This document shows positions 53,790 through 63,821 of a stretch of 64,000 nt of DNA, piece after piece; positions within the stretch are counted from its first letter, which is position 1; each line of letters opens with the position of its first letter. The translations under genes were made by a program, and so were the position numbers. The stretch spans positions 27,316 to 91,315 of the forward strand of contig CAZKFR010000005.1 of assembly GCA_964552015.1 (NCBI GenBank), in the 5' to 3' direction. The notes beneath the pieces are model-generated. The model worked only from the letters and a program-made list of their open reading frames with translations, was not told the origin of the DNA and made no database searches. This DNA is from Rhodocaloribacter sp964552015 (GTDB taxonomy: Bacteria; Bacteroidota; Rhodothermia; Rhodothermales; ISCAR-4553).

Positions 53790-55985
53790 ATGCCCGATAG
53801 GACCACCCTCGAATCGCTTTATCTCGTCGAAGACCGCTGGGACGACGCCGTGGCCGACCGCCTCGACCCCGTCGATCGGCTCGTGTACCGCTCCAACCTG
53901 CTCGGCAGCGACTGGCGCATCACCAACACCGGCGGGGGCAACACCTCGTCGAAGCTCGTCGAGCGCGACCCCATCACGGGCGAGCCCGTCGACGTGCTCT
54001 GGGTCAAGGGCTCCGGAGGGGACCTGCGCACGGCCCGGCGCGAGCATTTCGCCTCGCTCTACCTGAAGCCGCTGCTGGCGTTGCAGGAGCGCTATCTGGC
54101 CTTCGACGAGCGCGGCCCCAAGACGCCGGCCGAGGACGCCATGGTCGCCCTCTACCCGCACACTACGTTCAACCTGAACCACCGCGCCCCCAGCATCGAC
54201 ACCCCGCTGCACGCCTTCATCCCGTATCGCCACGTCGACCACATGCACCCGGTCGCCGTCATCGCCATCGCCACGGCCGCCGACGGCCCGGCGCTGACGA
54301 AGCAGATCTACGGCGACGAGGTCGTCTGGCTGGACTGGCAGCGGCCCGGCTTCGAACTGGGGCTGGCCCTGCAGCGCGTCTGCGAGGCGCATCCCGGGGC
54401 GAAGGGCGTCATCCTCGGCGGCCACGGCCTTATCAACTGGGCGGACGACGACCGCGACTGCTACCGGCTCACGCTCCGCCTCATCAACCAGGCCGCCCGC
54501 TTCCTCGCCGAGCACGACCGCGGCCAGGAAACCTTCGGCGGGGCCAAATACCCGGCCCTGCCCGAAGCGGAACGGCGCGAGGTGCTCGTGCGCCTCCTCC
54601 CCTGGCTCCGGGGACGCCTCAGCCGCAAGCAACGGGTGCTGGCGACCGTCGAGTCCTCCCCGGCCGTCCTCGACTTCGTCAACGCCGTCCGGGCGCCCGA
54701 ACTGGCCGAGCTGGGCACCTCCTGCCCCGACCACTTCCTCCGCACCAAGATCAAGCCGCTCTTTGTGGACTGGGACCCCGGGCGGGAGGACATCGAACGG
54801 CTCAAGGAGCGGCTGGAGGAAGGGCTGGCGCAGTATGCGAAGGACTATGCCGCCTACTACGAGGCCTGCAAGCGCCCGGACTCCCCGCCCATGCGTGGGG
54901 ATGAGCCGACCGTCATCCTGATCCCCGGGGTGGGTATGATCGGCTGGGGCAAGTCGAAGAGCGAGAGCCGGGTGACGGCCGAATTCTACCGCTGCGCCAT
55001 CGAGGTGATGCGTGGGGCGGAGGCCGTCAGCCGCTACACGGCGCTGCCGCGGCAGGAGGCCTTCGACATCGAGTACTGGGCGCTGGAGGAGGCGAAGCTG
55101 CGGCGGATGCCGCCCGAGAAGGAGCTGGCGCGGCAGGTGGCCCTCGTCGTCGGGGCGGGCAGCGGCATCGGCGTGGCCGTGGCCAACCGCCTCGTCGACG
55201 AAGGCGCCGTCGTCTCGGCCGCCGACCTGGATGCCGGCGCCGCCGAAACGACGGTGGCGGCCATCGAGCAGCGCCTCGGCCGGGGCATCGGCGTGGCCGG
55301 GACCGGCATCGCGGCCGCCGGCGACGCCATCGCCCTGCCGGTGGACATGACAGACCGCGCCTCGGTCCGCCGGGCCCTCGAGGACACCATCCTGGCCTAC
55401 GGCGGCATCGACCACGTTGTGATCACGGCGGGCCTCTACGTCAGCCCCGACGTCGACGGCGAGATCCCCGACGCCCGGTGGGACGACACCTTCCGCGTCA
55501 ACGTGAAAGGCCCGTACCTGGTCGCCAGCGAGATGAAGCGCATCTGGCAGGAGCAGGACCTGCCGGGCAGCCTGGTCGTGCTGACGAGTGTCAACGCCGT
55601 CGTGGCGAAGGAAGGCAGCATGGCCTACGACACGAGCAAGGCGGCGGCCAACCACCTGGTGCGCGAACTGGCGGTGGCCCTGGCCCCGCGCGTGCGCGTC
55701 AACGCCCTGGCACCGGCCACGGTCGTCGAAGGCAGCAAGATGTTTCCGCGCGAGCGGGTCATCGCCTCGCTGACGAAGTACGGCCTGCCGTACGACGAGG
55801 CCGAGGACACCGAGACGCTGCGCGCCCGCCTCTCCGCCTTCTACGCCGAACGCACCCTCACCAAGCAGACCATCACGCCGGACGACCAGGCCGAGGCCGT
55901 GTTCCTGCTTGTGAGCCGCCTGGCCAAGACCACCGGCCAGATCCTGCACGTCGACGGCGGCATCCGGGATGCCTTCCTCCGATGA
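53790..55985 (+). CDS. rhaEW: Bifunctional rhamnulose-1-phosphate aldolase / L-lactaldehyde dehydrogenase
   Basis: 731 residues. The N-terminal part (about 1-430) is a class II aldolase: ITNTGGGNTSSKL, VLWVKGSGGDLRT, NHRAPSIDTPLHAFIPYRHVDHMHP with zinc-binding His residues, and VILGGHGLINW. The C-terminal part (about 450-731) is a short-chain dehydrogenase: QVALVVGAGSGIGVAVAN (Rossmann Gly motif), HVVITAGLYVSPD and AYDTSKAAANHLV with the YxxxK. The protein splits rhamnulose-1-phosphate into DHAP and L-lactaldehyde and oxidises the latter to L-lactate. The stop overlaps the lutA start by four bases, coupling lactate formation with its oxidation. Confidence 0.93.
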   Translation: MPDRTTLESLYLVEDRWDDAVADRLDPVDRLVYRSNLLGSDWRITNTGGGNTSSKLVERDPITGEPVDVLWVKGSGGDLRTARREHFASLYLKPLLALQERYLAFDERGPKTPAEDAMVALYPHTTFNLNHRAPSIDTPLHAFIPYRHVDHMHPVAVIAIATAADGPALTKQIYGDEVVWLDWQRPGFELGLALQRVCEAHPGAKGVILGGHGLINWADDDRDCYRLTLRLINQAARFLAEHDRGQETFGGAKYPALPEAERREVLVRLLPWLRGRLSRKQRVLATVESSPAVLDFVNAVRAPELAELGTSCPDHFLRTKIKPLFVDWDPGREDIERLKERLEEGLAQYAKDYAAYYEACKRPDSPPMRGDEPTVILIPGVGMIGWGKSKSESRVTAEFYRCAIEVMRGAEAVSRYTALPRQEAFDIEYWALEEAKLRRMPPEKELARQVALVVGAGSGIGVAVANRLVDEGAVVSAADLDAGAAETTVAAIEQRLGRGIGVAGTGIAAAGDAIALPVDMTDRASVRRALEDTILAYGGIDHVVITAGLYVSPDVDGEIPDARWDDTFRVNVKGPYLVASEMKRIWQEQDLPGSLVVLTSVNAVVAKEGSMAYDTSKAAANHLVRELAVALAPRVRVNALAPATVVEGSKMFPRERVIASLTKYGLPYDEAEDTETLRARLSAFYAERTLTKQTITPDDQAEAVFLLVSRLAKTTGQILHVDGGIRDAFLR

Positions 55986-56776
55986 GGGTCGGCCTGTTCA
56001 TACCGTGCTATCTCGACCAGTTCTACCCGGAGGTGGCCGTGGCCACGCTGGCCGTGCTGGAGGGCCTGGGCCTGGCGGTCGACTACCCGCTCGACCAGAC
56101 GTGCTGCGGCCAGCCGATGGCCAACGCGGGCTGTGCGGACGCCGCCGAAGGCGTGCACCGGCACTTCCGCCGGACCTTCGACGGCTTCGATACCGTGGTG
56201 GCGCCCTCGGGAAGCTGCGTGCTCCACGTGCGCCGGCACGTGCTGGGGACCGCCGCCGCCACGCCCCGGGTCTTCGAACTGTGCGAGTTCCTCGTCGACG
56301 TGCTGAAGACGCCCCCCCTGAACGTGCGCTTTCCGTACCGCGTCGGCGTCCATGCGGCCTGCCACGGCCTGCGCGGCCTGCGTCTGGGAGCCGGCACCGA
56401 GCGCCGCGTGCCGCCCTTCGACAAGGTGGCCGCCCTCCTCGACCGGATCGACGGCCTCGAACGCGTCTCCCTGGACCGCCCGGACGAATGCTGCGGGTTC
56501 GGGGGGACATTCGCCGTCGGGGAGGAAGCCGTCTCGGTGCGTATGGGCCGCGACCGGCTGCAGGACCATCTGGACCACGGGGTCGAGGTCCTCACGAGCA
56601 CCGACATGTCCTGCCTGATGCACCTCGACGGGCTCATCCGGCGCGCGCAGCGGCTGGGCCGCCTCACACGGCCCCTGCAGGTGATGCACGTGGCCGAGAT
56701 CCTGGCCGGCGTCTCGCCCGCGGAGGCCGCCCGCCGCCGGGGCGCCCGCCTGAACGGAGGGGAGGTGACGGCATGA
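55982..56776 (+). CDS. lutA: L-lactate dehydrogenase complex subunit LutA
   Basis: 264 residues. Two CCG (DUF224) domains are marked by DQTCCGQPMANAG and PDECCGFGGTFAV, each ligating an iron-sulfur cluster. VGLFIPCYLDQFYPEVAVATL and HAACHGLRGL fit LutA/LldE. With LutB and LutC it forms a membrane-associated NAD-independent complex oxidising L-lactate to pyruvate. Translational coupling (four-base overlaps) to rhaEW upstream and lutB downstream makes co-expression with rhamnose breakdown very likely. Confidence 0.94.
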   Translation: MRVGLFIPCYLDQFYPEVAVATLAVLEGLGLAVDYPLDQTCCGQPMANAGCADAAEGVHRHFRRTFDGFDTVVAPSGSCVLHVRRHVLGTAAATPRVFELCEFLVDVLKTPPLNVRFPYRVGVHAACHGLRGLRLGAGTERRVPPFDKVAALLDRIDGLERVSLDRPDECCGFGGTFAVGEEAVSVRMGRDRLQDHLDHGVEVLTSTDMSCLMHLDGLIRRAQRLGRLTRPLQVMHVAEILAGVSPAEAARRRGARLNGGEVTA

Positions 56777-58191
56777 ACCGGCTGCTGCACACCCTGCCCG
56801 TGATCGACCACCCCGCCGCTGCGGCCCGTTTCCTCCACGACGCCGACCGCGCCACCTGGCACGACGCCTCCCTCTGGCAGGTCCGCCGGAAACGCGACCG
56901 GGCGGCGGCCATGGTCGAAGAATGGGAGGACCTGCGCACGCTCGCCTCGGCCATCAAGGAGCACACCCTCTCTCACCTCGACACGTACCTGGAGGCCTTC
57001 GAGCAGCACGCGACGGCCAACGGCATCCAGGTCCACTGGGCCGCCGATGCCGCCGAGCACAACCGCATCGTGCTCGACCTGCTGCGACGACACGGGGCGC
57101 GGCGGGTCGTCAAGAGCAAGTCCATGCTGACGGAAGAATGCGGCCTCAACCCGTTCCTGGAGGCCCACGGCATCGAGGTGGTGGACACCGACCTGGGCGA
57201 GCGCATCGTGCAGCTGGCGAACGACGCCCCGAGCCACATCGTCATGCCCGCCATCCACTACCGGCAGGAGGAGATCGGCGCCCTCTTTCACGCGACGATG
57301 GGCACGGAGGCCGGGACGGACGAGCCGGCCTACCTGGCCGCGGCCGCCCGGCGGGACCTGCGCCGGCGCTTCCTGGAAGCCGACGCGGCAATCACCGGCG
57401 TCAACTTCGCCGTCGCAGAGACGGGCGGGTTCGTCGTCTGCACGAACGAGGGCAACGCCGACCTGGGGGCCCACCTGGCGCCGCTCCACATTGCCTGCAT
57501 GGGCCTCGAGAAGGTCATCCCGCGCCTGGACGACCTGGGCGTGTTCCTGCGCCTGCTGGCCCGGAGTGCGACGGGACAGCCGATCACGGTCTACACCTCC
57601 CACTTCCACCGGCCGCCGCCCGGGCGCGCGCTGCACGTGGTGCTGGTGGACAACGGCCGCTCGGCCCAGCTCGCCCGCCCGGCCTACCGGGCCTCGCTCA
57701 AGTGCATCCGTTGCGGCGCCTGCCTGAACACCTGTCCGGTCTACCGGCGCAGCGGCGGGCACAGCTACGGCGCCCCGGTGCCCGGTCCCATCGGCTCCAT
57801 CCTGATGCCCGGCACCGATCCCGTGCGCTACGCGTCGCTGCCCTTTGCCTCCACCCTGTGCGGCTCCTGCAGCGACGTCTGCCCGGTGCAGATCGACATC
57901 CACGACCAGCTCTACGCCTGGCGCCAGGACGTCACCCGGGCGGGGGGCGTCTCCCGGGCGAAGCGGTGGTTCATGCAGATGGCCGGCTGGCTCCTCGCTC
58001 ACCCGCGCCGTTACCGGGTCGCGGGGGCCGCCCTGCGCCGGCTCCTGCGCCACCTGCCCCGCCGCCTCCTCTATGCCCGGCCGAACACCTGGGGACGGGC
58101 CCGGGAGCTCCCCCCGGCGCCGCCGCAGACATTCCGCGACTGGTACCGGGCCCACCGCCCTCCCCCGGAACACCCCGCCGACATGCCATGA
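56773..58191 (+). CDS. lutB: L-lactate dehydrogenase complex subunit LutB
   Basis: 472 residues. An N-terminal LUD domain (VVKSKSMLTEECGLNPFLEAHGIEVVDTDLGERIVQL, HIVMPAIHYRQEEI) is followed by two 4Fe-4S motifs, CIRCGACLNTCPVYR and CGSCSDVCPVQID. The LutB/LldF subunit links the LutA iron-sulfur clusters to the electron acceptor, usually the quinone pool. The C-terminal 100 residues are Arg/Pro-rich and probably flexible. Start ATG overlaps the lutA stop. Confidence 0.94.
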   Translation: MNRLLHTLPVIDHPAAAARFLHDADRATWHDASLWQVRRKRDRAAAMVEEWEDLRTLASAIKEHTLSHLDTYLEAFEQHATANGIQVHWAADAAEHNRIVLDLLRRHGARRVVKSKSMLTEECGLNPFLEAHGIEVVDTDLGERIVQLANDAPSHIVMPAIHYRQEEIGALFHATMGTEAGTDEPAYLAAAARRDLRRRFLEADAAITGVNFAVAETGGFVVCTNEGNADLGAHLAPLHIACMGLEKVIPRLDDLGVFLRLLARSATGQPITVYTSHFHRPPPGRALHVVLVDNGRSAQLARPAYRASLKCIRCGACLNTCPVYRRSGGHSYGAPVPGPIGSILMPGTDPVRYASLPFASTLCGSCSDVCPVQIDIHDQLYAWRQDVTRAGGVSRAKRWFMQMAGWLLAHPRRYRVAGAALRRLLRHLPRRLLYARPNTWGRARELPPAPPQTFRDWYRAHRPPPEHPADMP

Positions 58192-58799
58192 ACAGCCGCA
58201 CGAAGATCCTGGAGGCCGTGGCCCGCCATCGCCCGCCGCCCCGCCCCCATCCCGGCCTGCCGTCCTTTCCCGCCCCCGGGGATGACCTGGCGGCGCGCTT
58301 CCGGGAGGCGGCGACCGGCGTGAACGCAACCTGCCTCACGGGCTCCCGCGACACCCTGGGCGACGTCGTCCGGGCACGGTATCCCGGCGCCCGGGTGATC
58401 GCCGCCCTCGAGCCGGACCTGCTGCCCGGGACGCAGGTGATCGACGCCACGACCGCCCCGGCGGAGCTGGCTACGATCGACCTGCTCGTGTGCCGCGGCA
58501 CGCTCGGCGTGGCCGAAAGCGGTGCCGTGTGGGTGCGGGCCGAGCCCGGCGGACATCGTGCCGCACTGTTCCTGGCCGAACACCTGCTGCTCCTGCTCCC
58601 CGCCGACCGCCTTGTCTGGAACCTGCACCAGGCCTACGACTGCCTCGACGTGGCGGCGGAGGACTTCGGCGTCTTCGTGGCCGGCCCCTCGAAGACCGCC
58701 GACATCGCCCAGGCCCTCGTCATCGGCGCCCATGGCCCCCGCAGCGTGACCGTCTACTTGATCGAACCCGGCCCACCGGATGCGGCAACTGCACGTTGA
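58188..58799 (+). CDS. lutC: L-lactate dehydrogenase complex subunit LutC
   Basis: 203 residues, LUD-domain protein. LLVCRGTLGVAESGAVWV, HLLLLLPADRLVWNLHQAYD and FVAGPSKTADIAQALVIGAHGPRSVTVYLIE are the LutC/LldG signature, with a variable N-terminal helix. It completes the LutABC complex. The start overlaps the lutB stop by four bases; a 268-base gap with no recognised gene separates it from the next gene, so the operon most likely ends here, although no clear terminator hairpin was found. Confidence 0.93.
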   Translation: MNSRTKILEAVARHRPPPRPHPGLPSFPAPGDDLAARFREAATGVNATCLTGSRDTLGDVVRARYPGARVIAALEPDLLPGTQVIDATTAPAELATIDLLVCRGTLGVAESGAVWVRAEPGGHRAALFLAEHLLLLLPADRLVWNLHQAYDCLDVAAEDFGVFVAGPSKTADIAQALVIGAHGPRSVTVYLIEPGPPDAATAR

Positions 58800-59067
58800 G
58801 TTGTTCAGGAGGCCCTGTGCCCGGGCAAGGATGGCTTCGTTCCGGCAATGGAACCTTCACGCCTCGAGCCCGCTGGTTTCCGGCGCCAGGAAGGAAAAGT
58901 CCTGCCCGTTCCTCTCTCCATAGAACCATACCCTGCGCCGCCTGGTCCGTATCGGCCTTCTTCGCATGAAACCCTTCCTGTCGGCATCGGGTTGACGTGG
59001 TGGCCCCTGCGCCCGTGCCAGCGATCATCCTGGCGGCCACCTGTTCTTCACCGGATCGTCCGCCCCC

Positions 59068-60075
59068 ATGGCCCTTCGCCTCGTCGAGTTCACCGCACCG
59101 GCCGGCTTTACGCTGCCGGCCGACGTCACCGACACCCACGGGATCGCTCACCAGGACCGGCTGCCCCTGACGACCGGTGACGTCCTCGTCCGCATCCTCC
59201 TCGATGCCGAGCATGCCGAGGGCTTCACCGAATGGCTGCACGAAGAGGCCGGGCTGCGGCCGGACCACCGGATCGTGCTGTTGCCGGTCGAGGCAACGGT
59301 GCCACGCCTCGAGACGCCGGGCGAGAACGAGGCGTCGCCGTCGAGCAGCCCCGGCCGCATCAGCCGGGACGAACTCTATGAGGACGTCAACGATGCCGTC
59401 AGCGTAACCGGGGCCCACTATGCGCTGGTGGTGCTCTCGACCATCGTAGCCGCCGGGGGCATGCTGCGCGACAGCGTGGCCATCGTCATCGGCGCCATGG
59501 TCATCGCCCCGCTCATCGGCCCCAACATCGCGCTGGCGCTGGGTACCACCCTGGGCGACCGGGACCTCCTCGGCCGGGCATTCCGGATCAACGTCCTCGG
59601 GTTACTGCTGGGGCTGGCCCTGTCCGTCGGGGCCGGCCTGGTGTTCGAGGTGGACCTGCAGACCGCCGAGATCGCCTCCCGCACCCAGGTACAACTGGGC
59701 GATCTGCTGCTGGCGCTGGCGGCGGGCGTGGCCGGCGCCCTGTCCATGACACGCGGCTATCCGTCGGCCCTGATCGGGGTCATGGTGGCCGTGGCGCTGC
59801 TGCCCCCGCTGGTGGCCCTCGGCATGTTGCTCGGCGCGGGCCTGTGGGGGGCCGCCTACGGAGCCGCCCTGCTGCTGCTGACGAACATCGTCTCCATCAA
59901 CCTGGCGGCCGTAGCGACCTTCCTCGTACAGGGCATCCGGCCGATGCGCTGGTTCGAAGCGGAACAGGCCAGGAAGGCGACCCGCCTCGCCATCGCGCTG
60001 TGGGTGCTCGCGCTGGCTCTGCTCGTGGCCGCCATTCTCCTTTCGCCGGACGTCAAGCTTCCGATCGGGCCGTGA
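59068..60075 (+). CDS. DUF389 / TIGR00341-family membrane protein
   Basis: 335 residues. A soluble N-terminal region of about 100 residues (ferredoxin-like, VLVRILLDAEHAEGFTEWLHEEAGL) is followed by six hydrophobic segments. Hallmark stretches are VTGAHYALVVLSTIVAAGGMLRDSVAIVIGAMVIAPLIGP and LSMTRGYPSALIGVMVAVALLPPLVALGMLLG. Function of the family is unknown; it is often seen near stress or metal genes. It converges on the PPK2-type gene with a 49-base gap. Confidence 0.87.
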   Translation: MALRLVEFTAPAGFTLPADVTDTHGIAHQDRLPLTTGDVLVRILLDAEHAEGFTEWLHEEAGLRPDHRIVLLPVEATVPRLETPGENEASPSSSPGRISRDELYEDVNDAVSVTGAHYALVVLSTIVAAGGMLRDSVAIVIGAMVIAPLIGPNIALALGTTLGDRDLLGRAFRINVLGLLLGLALSVGAGLVFEVDLQTAEIASRTQVQLGDLLLALAAGVAGALSMTRGYPSALIGVMVAVALLPPLVALGMLLGAGLWGAAYGAALLLLTNIVSINLAAVATFLVQGIRPMRWFEAEQARKATRLAIALWVLALALLVAAILLSPDVKLPIGP

Positions 60076-60124
60076 CGTCCCGGCCTCACCCTTCCTGACC
60101 GGGCCCGGGAAACTCCTCCGGTTC

Positions 60125-60961
60125 TCATCGTAGCGACGCAGGCGGGTAGTCCGCCGGGTCGAAGGACGGCGGCGGATACTGCGGGTTCATGGCCTGGAGC
60201 GTGTCGACGAGCAACCGCGCCACGACCAGGTTGCGGAACCAGCGCTTTTCGGCCGGCACGACGTACCACGGCGCTTCCGGGGTCGAGCACCGGTTCAGGG
60301 CCAGTTCATAGGCCCGCATATAGTCGTCCCAGCGCTTGCGCTCCTCCAGGTCCTGCGGGTTGAACTTCCACCACTTGTCCGGCCGTTCCAGCCGGCGGCG
60401 CAGGCGCTCGAGCTGGTAGTCCTTGGAGATGTGCAGGTACACCTTGACCACGCGCGTGCCGTGGTCGTGCAGGAGGCGTTCAAAAGCGTTGATGTGGTCG
60501 TACCGTTTCTCGATGAGCTCCGGCGGGGCCAGGCCGTGCACGCGCACCACGAGCACGTCTTCGTAGTGGGAACGGTTGAAAATCCCGATGTGGCCCTTCG
60601 GTGGTACGCGCTGGTGCACGCGCCAGAGGAAATCGCGGCCGAGTTCCTGCGGGGTTGGCTTCTTGAAGCCGTAGATGCGGCACCCCTGGGGGTTGACCCC
60701 TCGCATGACGCTGCGGATCGTACTGTCCTTGCCGCCCGTGTCCATGGCCTGCAGCACCAGCAGCAACGCCTGCCGGTCCTCGGCGTAGAGCCGTTCCTGG
60801 AGCGACGAGAGCCGTTCGCGCAGCGCCGAGAGCGTCGCCCGGGCCGCGGCCTTGTCGTCCAGGCCCTGGGTGTCGTCGGAAGGGATCGAGGCCAGCCGGA
60901 AGTCGCCACCGGGGGGCACGCGATACCGTTCGTAGTCGATGTCGAGATGGCGTTCGTTCAC
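60125..60961 (-). CDS. PPK2-family polyphosphate kinase / polyphosphate:nucleotide phosphotransferase
   Basis: About 278 residues. LLVLQAMDTGGKDSTIRSVMRGVNPQGCRIYGFKKPTPQELGRDFLWRVHQRVPPKGHIGIFNRSHYEDVLVVRV holds the P-loop-like GGKD Walker A and the lid/Walker B residues of PPK2; DKWWKFNPQDLEERKRWDDYMRAYE is also characteristic. The domain is single, so it acts on nucleotides with polyphosphate as donor. The only ATG upstream in frame is at 61183, which adds about 75 residues of low-quality sequence, so the GTG of VNERHLDIDYERY is taken as the start. It diverges from the second receptor gene. Confidence 0.88.
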   Translation of the reverse strand: MNERHLDIDYERYRVPPGGDFRLASIPSDDTQGLDDKAAARATLSALRERLSSLQERLYAEDRQALLLVLQAMDTGGKDSTIRSVMRGVNPQGCRIYGFKKPTPQELGRDFLWRVHQRVPPKGHIGIFNRSHYEDVLVVRVHGLAPPELIEKRYDHINAFERLLHDHGTRVVKVYLHISKDYQLERLRRRLERPDKWWKFNPQDLEERKRWDDYMRAYELALNRCSTPEAPWYVVPAEKRWFRNLVVARLLVDTLQAMNPQYPPPSFDPADYPPASLR

Positions 60962-61229
60962 GGCGGCGGAGCGGATGCGTCGTGCGGGCGGGTCCGGCGG
61001 GAAGATAACCGAAAAGGAAAGCAATGGCGAACCGCAGATCCGAAGGCCGAAGGGCAGCGGTGTTCGTGGCGCATCCGTGCAACTCGTGACGCGCGTGTGC
61101 AATCGGACCGGTCGGACGCATCCTCCGCATCGCAACGCCGTTGTTCTCAGGGCAGACGCCCACCGGGTCCCCACCGGAGGCACCGCAACGACTTCCTCGA
61201 TTCAGACCCTCGTTCCTCTGATCACACCG

Positions 61230-63821
61230 ATGAAAGCTCACCCCCTGCTTGCTCTCTGGACCGCGTTTCTGCTCATCCTGCCGGGGCCGGCCGCCGGCCA
61301 GGACCGCCCTGCCGGTTCGCCGGTTCGCGGCAGCCTCCGCGGCCTCGTCCTGGACGCCGATACCGGCGAACCGATTGCCTCGGCCACCGTCGGCCTCTGG
61401 CGCGCAGCCGACTCCACCCTCGCCACCGGCACGATCACCGAACAGGACGGACGGTTCCGCCTCGAAGGTCTCCGGGGCGGCCGGTACTACGTCACGATCA
61501 GCTTCGTCGGGTACGCCACCGCGCACATCCCCGACGTTACGATCGGCCCCGGCAACCCGGACGTCGACCTGGGCACGATTCGCCTGCGGGCCGACGCCCA
61601 GATGCTGGACGAGGTGGAAGTCTCGGCGGAGCGGACGCCCATGCAGATTCAGATCGACCGGACCGTCTACAACGTCGCCGACACCCCGGTGGCAGTGGGC
61701 GGGACGGCCACCAACGTGCTGGAGACGATCCCGTCGATCGACGTAGACGTGGACGGCAACATCAGCCTGCGCGGCAGCGGCAACGTAGCCGTGCTCATCA
61801 ACGGCCGCCCGGCGCCGGTCAGTTCCGAATTCATCGCCGCCTACCTGCGCCAGCTCCCGGCCGGGTCGATCGACCGCGTCGAGGTGATCCCCAACCCCTC
61901 GGCCCGGTATGAGCCCGACGGCATGGCCGGGGTCATCAACATTGTGCTCAAGAAAGAAACCGAACTCGGCCTGGGCGGCACCGTCGTCGCCGGTGCCGAC
62001 TCCCGCGGTGGCTACAACGCCAGCGGGACGTTCACCTACGGCCGGGGCCCGCTGAACATGGCGCTCACCTATGGTTTCCGGCAGGAGAAAGGCGGCGGGG
62101 GCGGCAGCAGTTTCCGCATCAACCGCTACGCCGATCCGCTCACCTTCTTCGACCAGAACGAGGACGAGAAGGACGACGAGACGTCCCACCTGGTCAGCCT
62201 CTCGGGCGATTACCAGCTCTCGACCCGCACTACGATCAACGCCTCGGCCCAGGCCGGCTTCCGGGACGAAACCGAGAACGAGTTCACCCACTTCCTCGTA
62301 CTCGACGCCACGCAGACGCCCCTGCAGCGCACCCGGCGTCTGACGGCCCAGGGCAACACCGGCTGGAACACCGACCTGCGCCTCGGCCTGACGCATAGCT
62401 TCTCCGGCATCTCCACGCGCCGGGGTGGCGGCACCACGGGCTTCGGCGGCGGGCGTGGCGGACGCTGGCGCGGCTTCGGCGGGCGCGGCGGCGGGCCGGC
62501 GTCCTCCGGCAATCAGGAAACCGGCCACACGCTATCCATCGAAGCCCGCTTCAACGCCTCGGCCAACGACAACGAGGATCTGTTCACCGAATACCTGGGC
62601 GATACCTCCGACACGCTCGAGCAACAGAACGCCTACACCGACCGCGAGAACCAGGAATTCTCGCTCCAGATCGACTACGTCCGGCCCCTGGGACCCTACC
62701 GCCTGGAAGCCGGCTACAAAGGGGATCGCGAATCCCTGTTCTCCGACCTGTACGCCGAAAGCGCCGAAGGGGACGAACCGCTCACGCCGGACGAAGGCCT
62801 GATCAACACGTTCGACTACGACCAGCAGATCCATGCCGCCTACCTGCAACTCGCTCGGCAGTGGGGTGCCCTCGGCGTACAGGTCGGTCTCCGCGCCGAA
62901 GTGGCCACCACCACCTTCACGTTGCAGAACACCAACGAATCGTTCGACAACGACTACCGGAGCCTTTTCCCCAGCGCCTTCCTGACCTACAAGCTCTCCG
63001 AAACCACGACCCTGAAGGCGAGCTACAGCCGTCGCATCAACCGGCCCCGGACGTTCTTCCTGAACCCGTTTCCCAGCTTCGACGACCCGCTCAACATCCG
63101 CGTCGGCAACCCGTCGTTGAAGCCCGAATACATCGATGCCTTCGAACTGGGTTACGTGCAGTTCACCCCCTGGGGTTCGTTCACCCTGACGCCCTACTAC
63201 CGCCGCACGACGGATGTGATCCGTTTCTACCAGCAGGTACGGGAAGACGGCGTGACGGTGCGCACATTCGGCAACTTTGCCACGTCGAGTTCTTCGGGGG
63301 TCGAAATGATCACCTCCCTCGATGCCCGTGCGCTGATCGACGGCCTCAGCGGCTACGTCAGCCTCGAGGGTTTCCGCCTGGTCACCGACGGCTCCAACGT
63401 CGACGCCACGTTCCAGAACAACGCCTTTGGCTGGGGTGGGCGTGCCAACCTGAGCTACCGTCTCGGCGATGTGTTCGGCCTTGGCGGCGACCTGGACCTG
63501 CAGACGACGGTCCGGTACCGGGCCCCGATGGACACCGAGCAGGGCCGCCGAGGCTCTTTCATATGGACGGACGTGGCACTCCGGCAGGAACTGCTCCGGG
63601 GCCGTGCCAGCCTCACCCTCCGCGCCCGCGACGTGCTCGGCACGGCCGGCTTCCGCGGCATTATCGACCAGCCGGACCTCTACAACGAGTTCACCCGCGA
63701 ATTCGGCGCCCAATCCGTCGGACTGACGTTCACCTATTCGTTCGGCCAGGCCAACCAGCGCCGTCAGCGGTCCACCGAGCAGCCGAACGAAGGTGGCGAC
63801 TTCGAGCCGATCGAGATGTAA
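61230..63821 (+). CDS. TonB-dependent receptor / outer-membrane beta-barrel protein with Gly/Arg-rich loop
   Basis: 863 residues. The signal peptide ends AAGQD. A carboxypeptidase-regulatory-like domain (SLRGLVLDADTGEPIASATVGLW, about 30-120) precedes a plug (VLETIPSIDVDVDGNISLRGSGNVAVLINGRP, RVEVIPNPSARYEPDGMAGVINIVLKK) and an outer-membrane barrel of the OMP_b-brl_3 group. A low-complexity Gly/Arg/Trp insertion (about residues 395-430, TTGFGGGRGGRWRGFGGRGGG) interrupts the barrel. The C-terminal tail (STEQPNEGGDFEPIEM) does not end in the usual barrel aromatic. The substrate is unknown; no SusD partner is adjacent. Confidence 0.86.
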   Translation: MKAHPLLALWTAFLLILPGPAAGQDRPAGSPVRGSLRGLVLDADTGEPIASATVGLWRAADSTLATGTITEQDGRFRLEGLRGGRYYVTISFVGYATAHIPDVTIGPGNPDVDLGTIRLRADAQMLDEVEVSAERTPMQIQIDRTVYNVADTPVAVGGTATNVLETIPSIDVDVDGNISLRGSGNVAVLINGRPAPVSSEFIAAYLRQLPAGSIDRVEVIPNPSARYEPDGMAGVINIVLKKETELGLGGTVVAGADSRGGYNASGTFTYGRGPLNMALTYGFRQEKGGGGGSSFRINRYADPLTFFDQNEDEKDDETSHLVSLSGDYQLSTRTTINASAQAGFRDETENEFTHFLVLDATQTPLQRTRRLTAQGNTGWNTDLRLGLTHSFSGISTRRGGGTTGFGGGRGGRWRGFGGRGGGPASSGNQETGHTLSIEARFNASANDNEDLFTEYLGDTSDTLEQQNAYTDRENQEFSLQIDYVRPLGPYRLEAGYKGDRESLFSDLYAESAEGDEPLTPDEGLINTFDYDQQIHAAYLQLARQWGALGVQVGLRAEVATTTFTLQNTNESFDNDYRSLFPSAFLTYKLSETTTLKASYSRRINRPRTFFLNPFPSFDDPLNIRVGNPSLKPEYIDAFELGYVQFTPWGSFTLTPYYRRTTDVIRFYQQVREDGVTVRTFGNFATSSSSGVEMITSLDARALIDGLSGYVSLEGFRLVTDGSNVDATFQNNAFGWGGRANLSYRLGDVFGLGGDLDLQTTVRYRAPMDTEQGRRGSFIWTDVALRQELLRGRASLTLRARDVLGTAGFRGIIDQPDLYNEFTREFGAQSVGLTFTYSFGQANQRRQRSTEQPNEGGDFEPIEM

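Noticed and set aside
60962..61183. 75-residue N-terminal extension of the PPK2-type protein
   Set aside because: Low-complexity, Cys/Arg/Thr-rich, unlike family N-termini; a GTG start gives the expected length.
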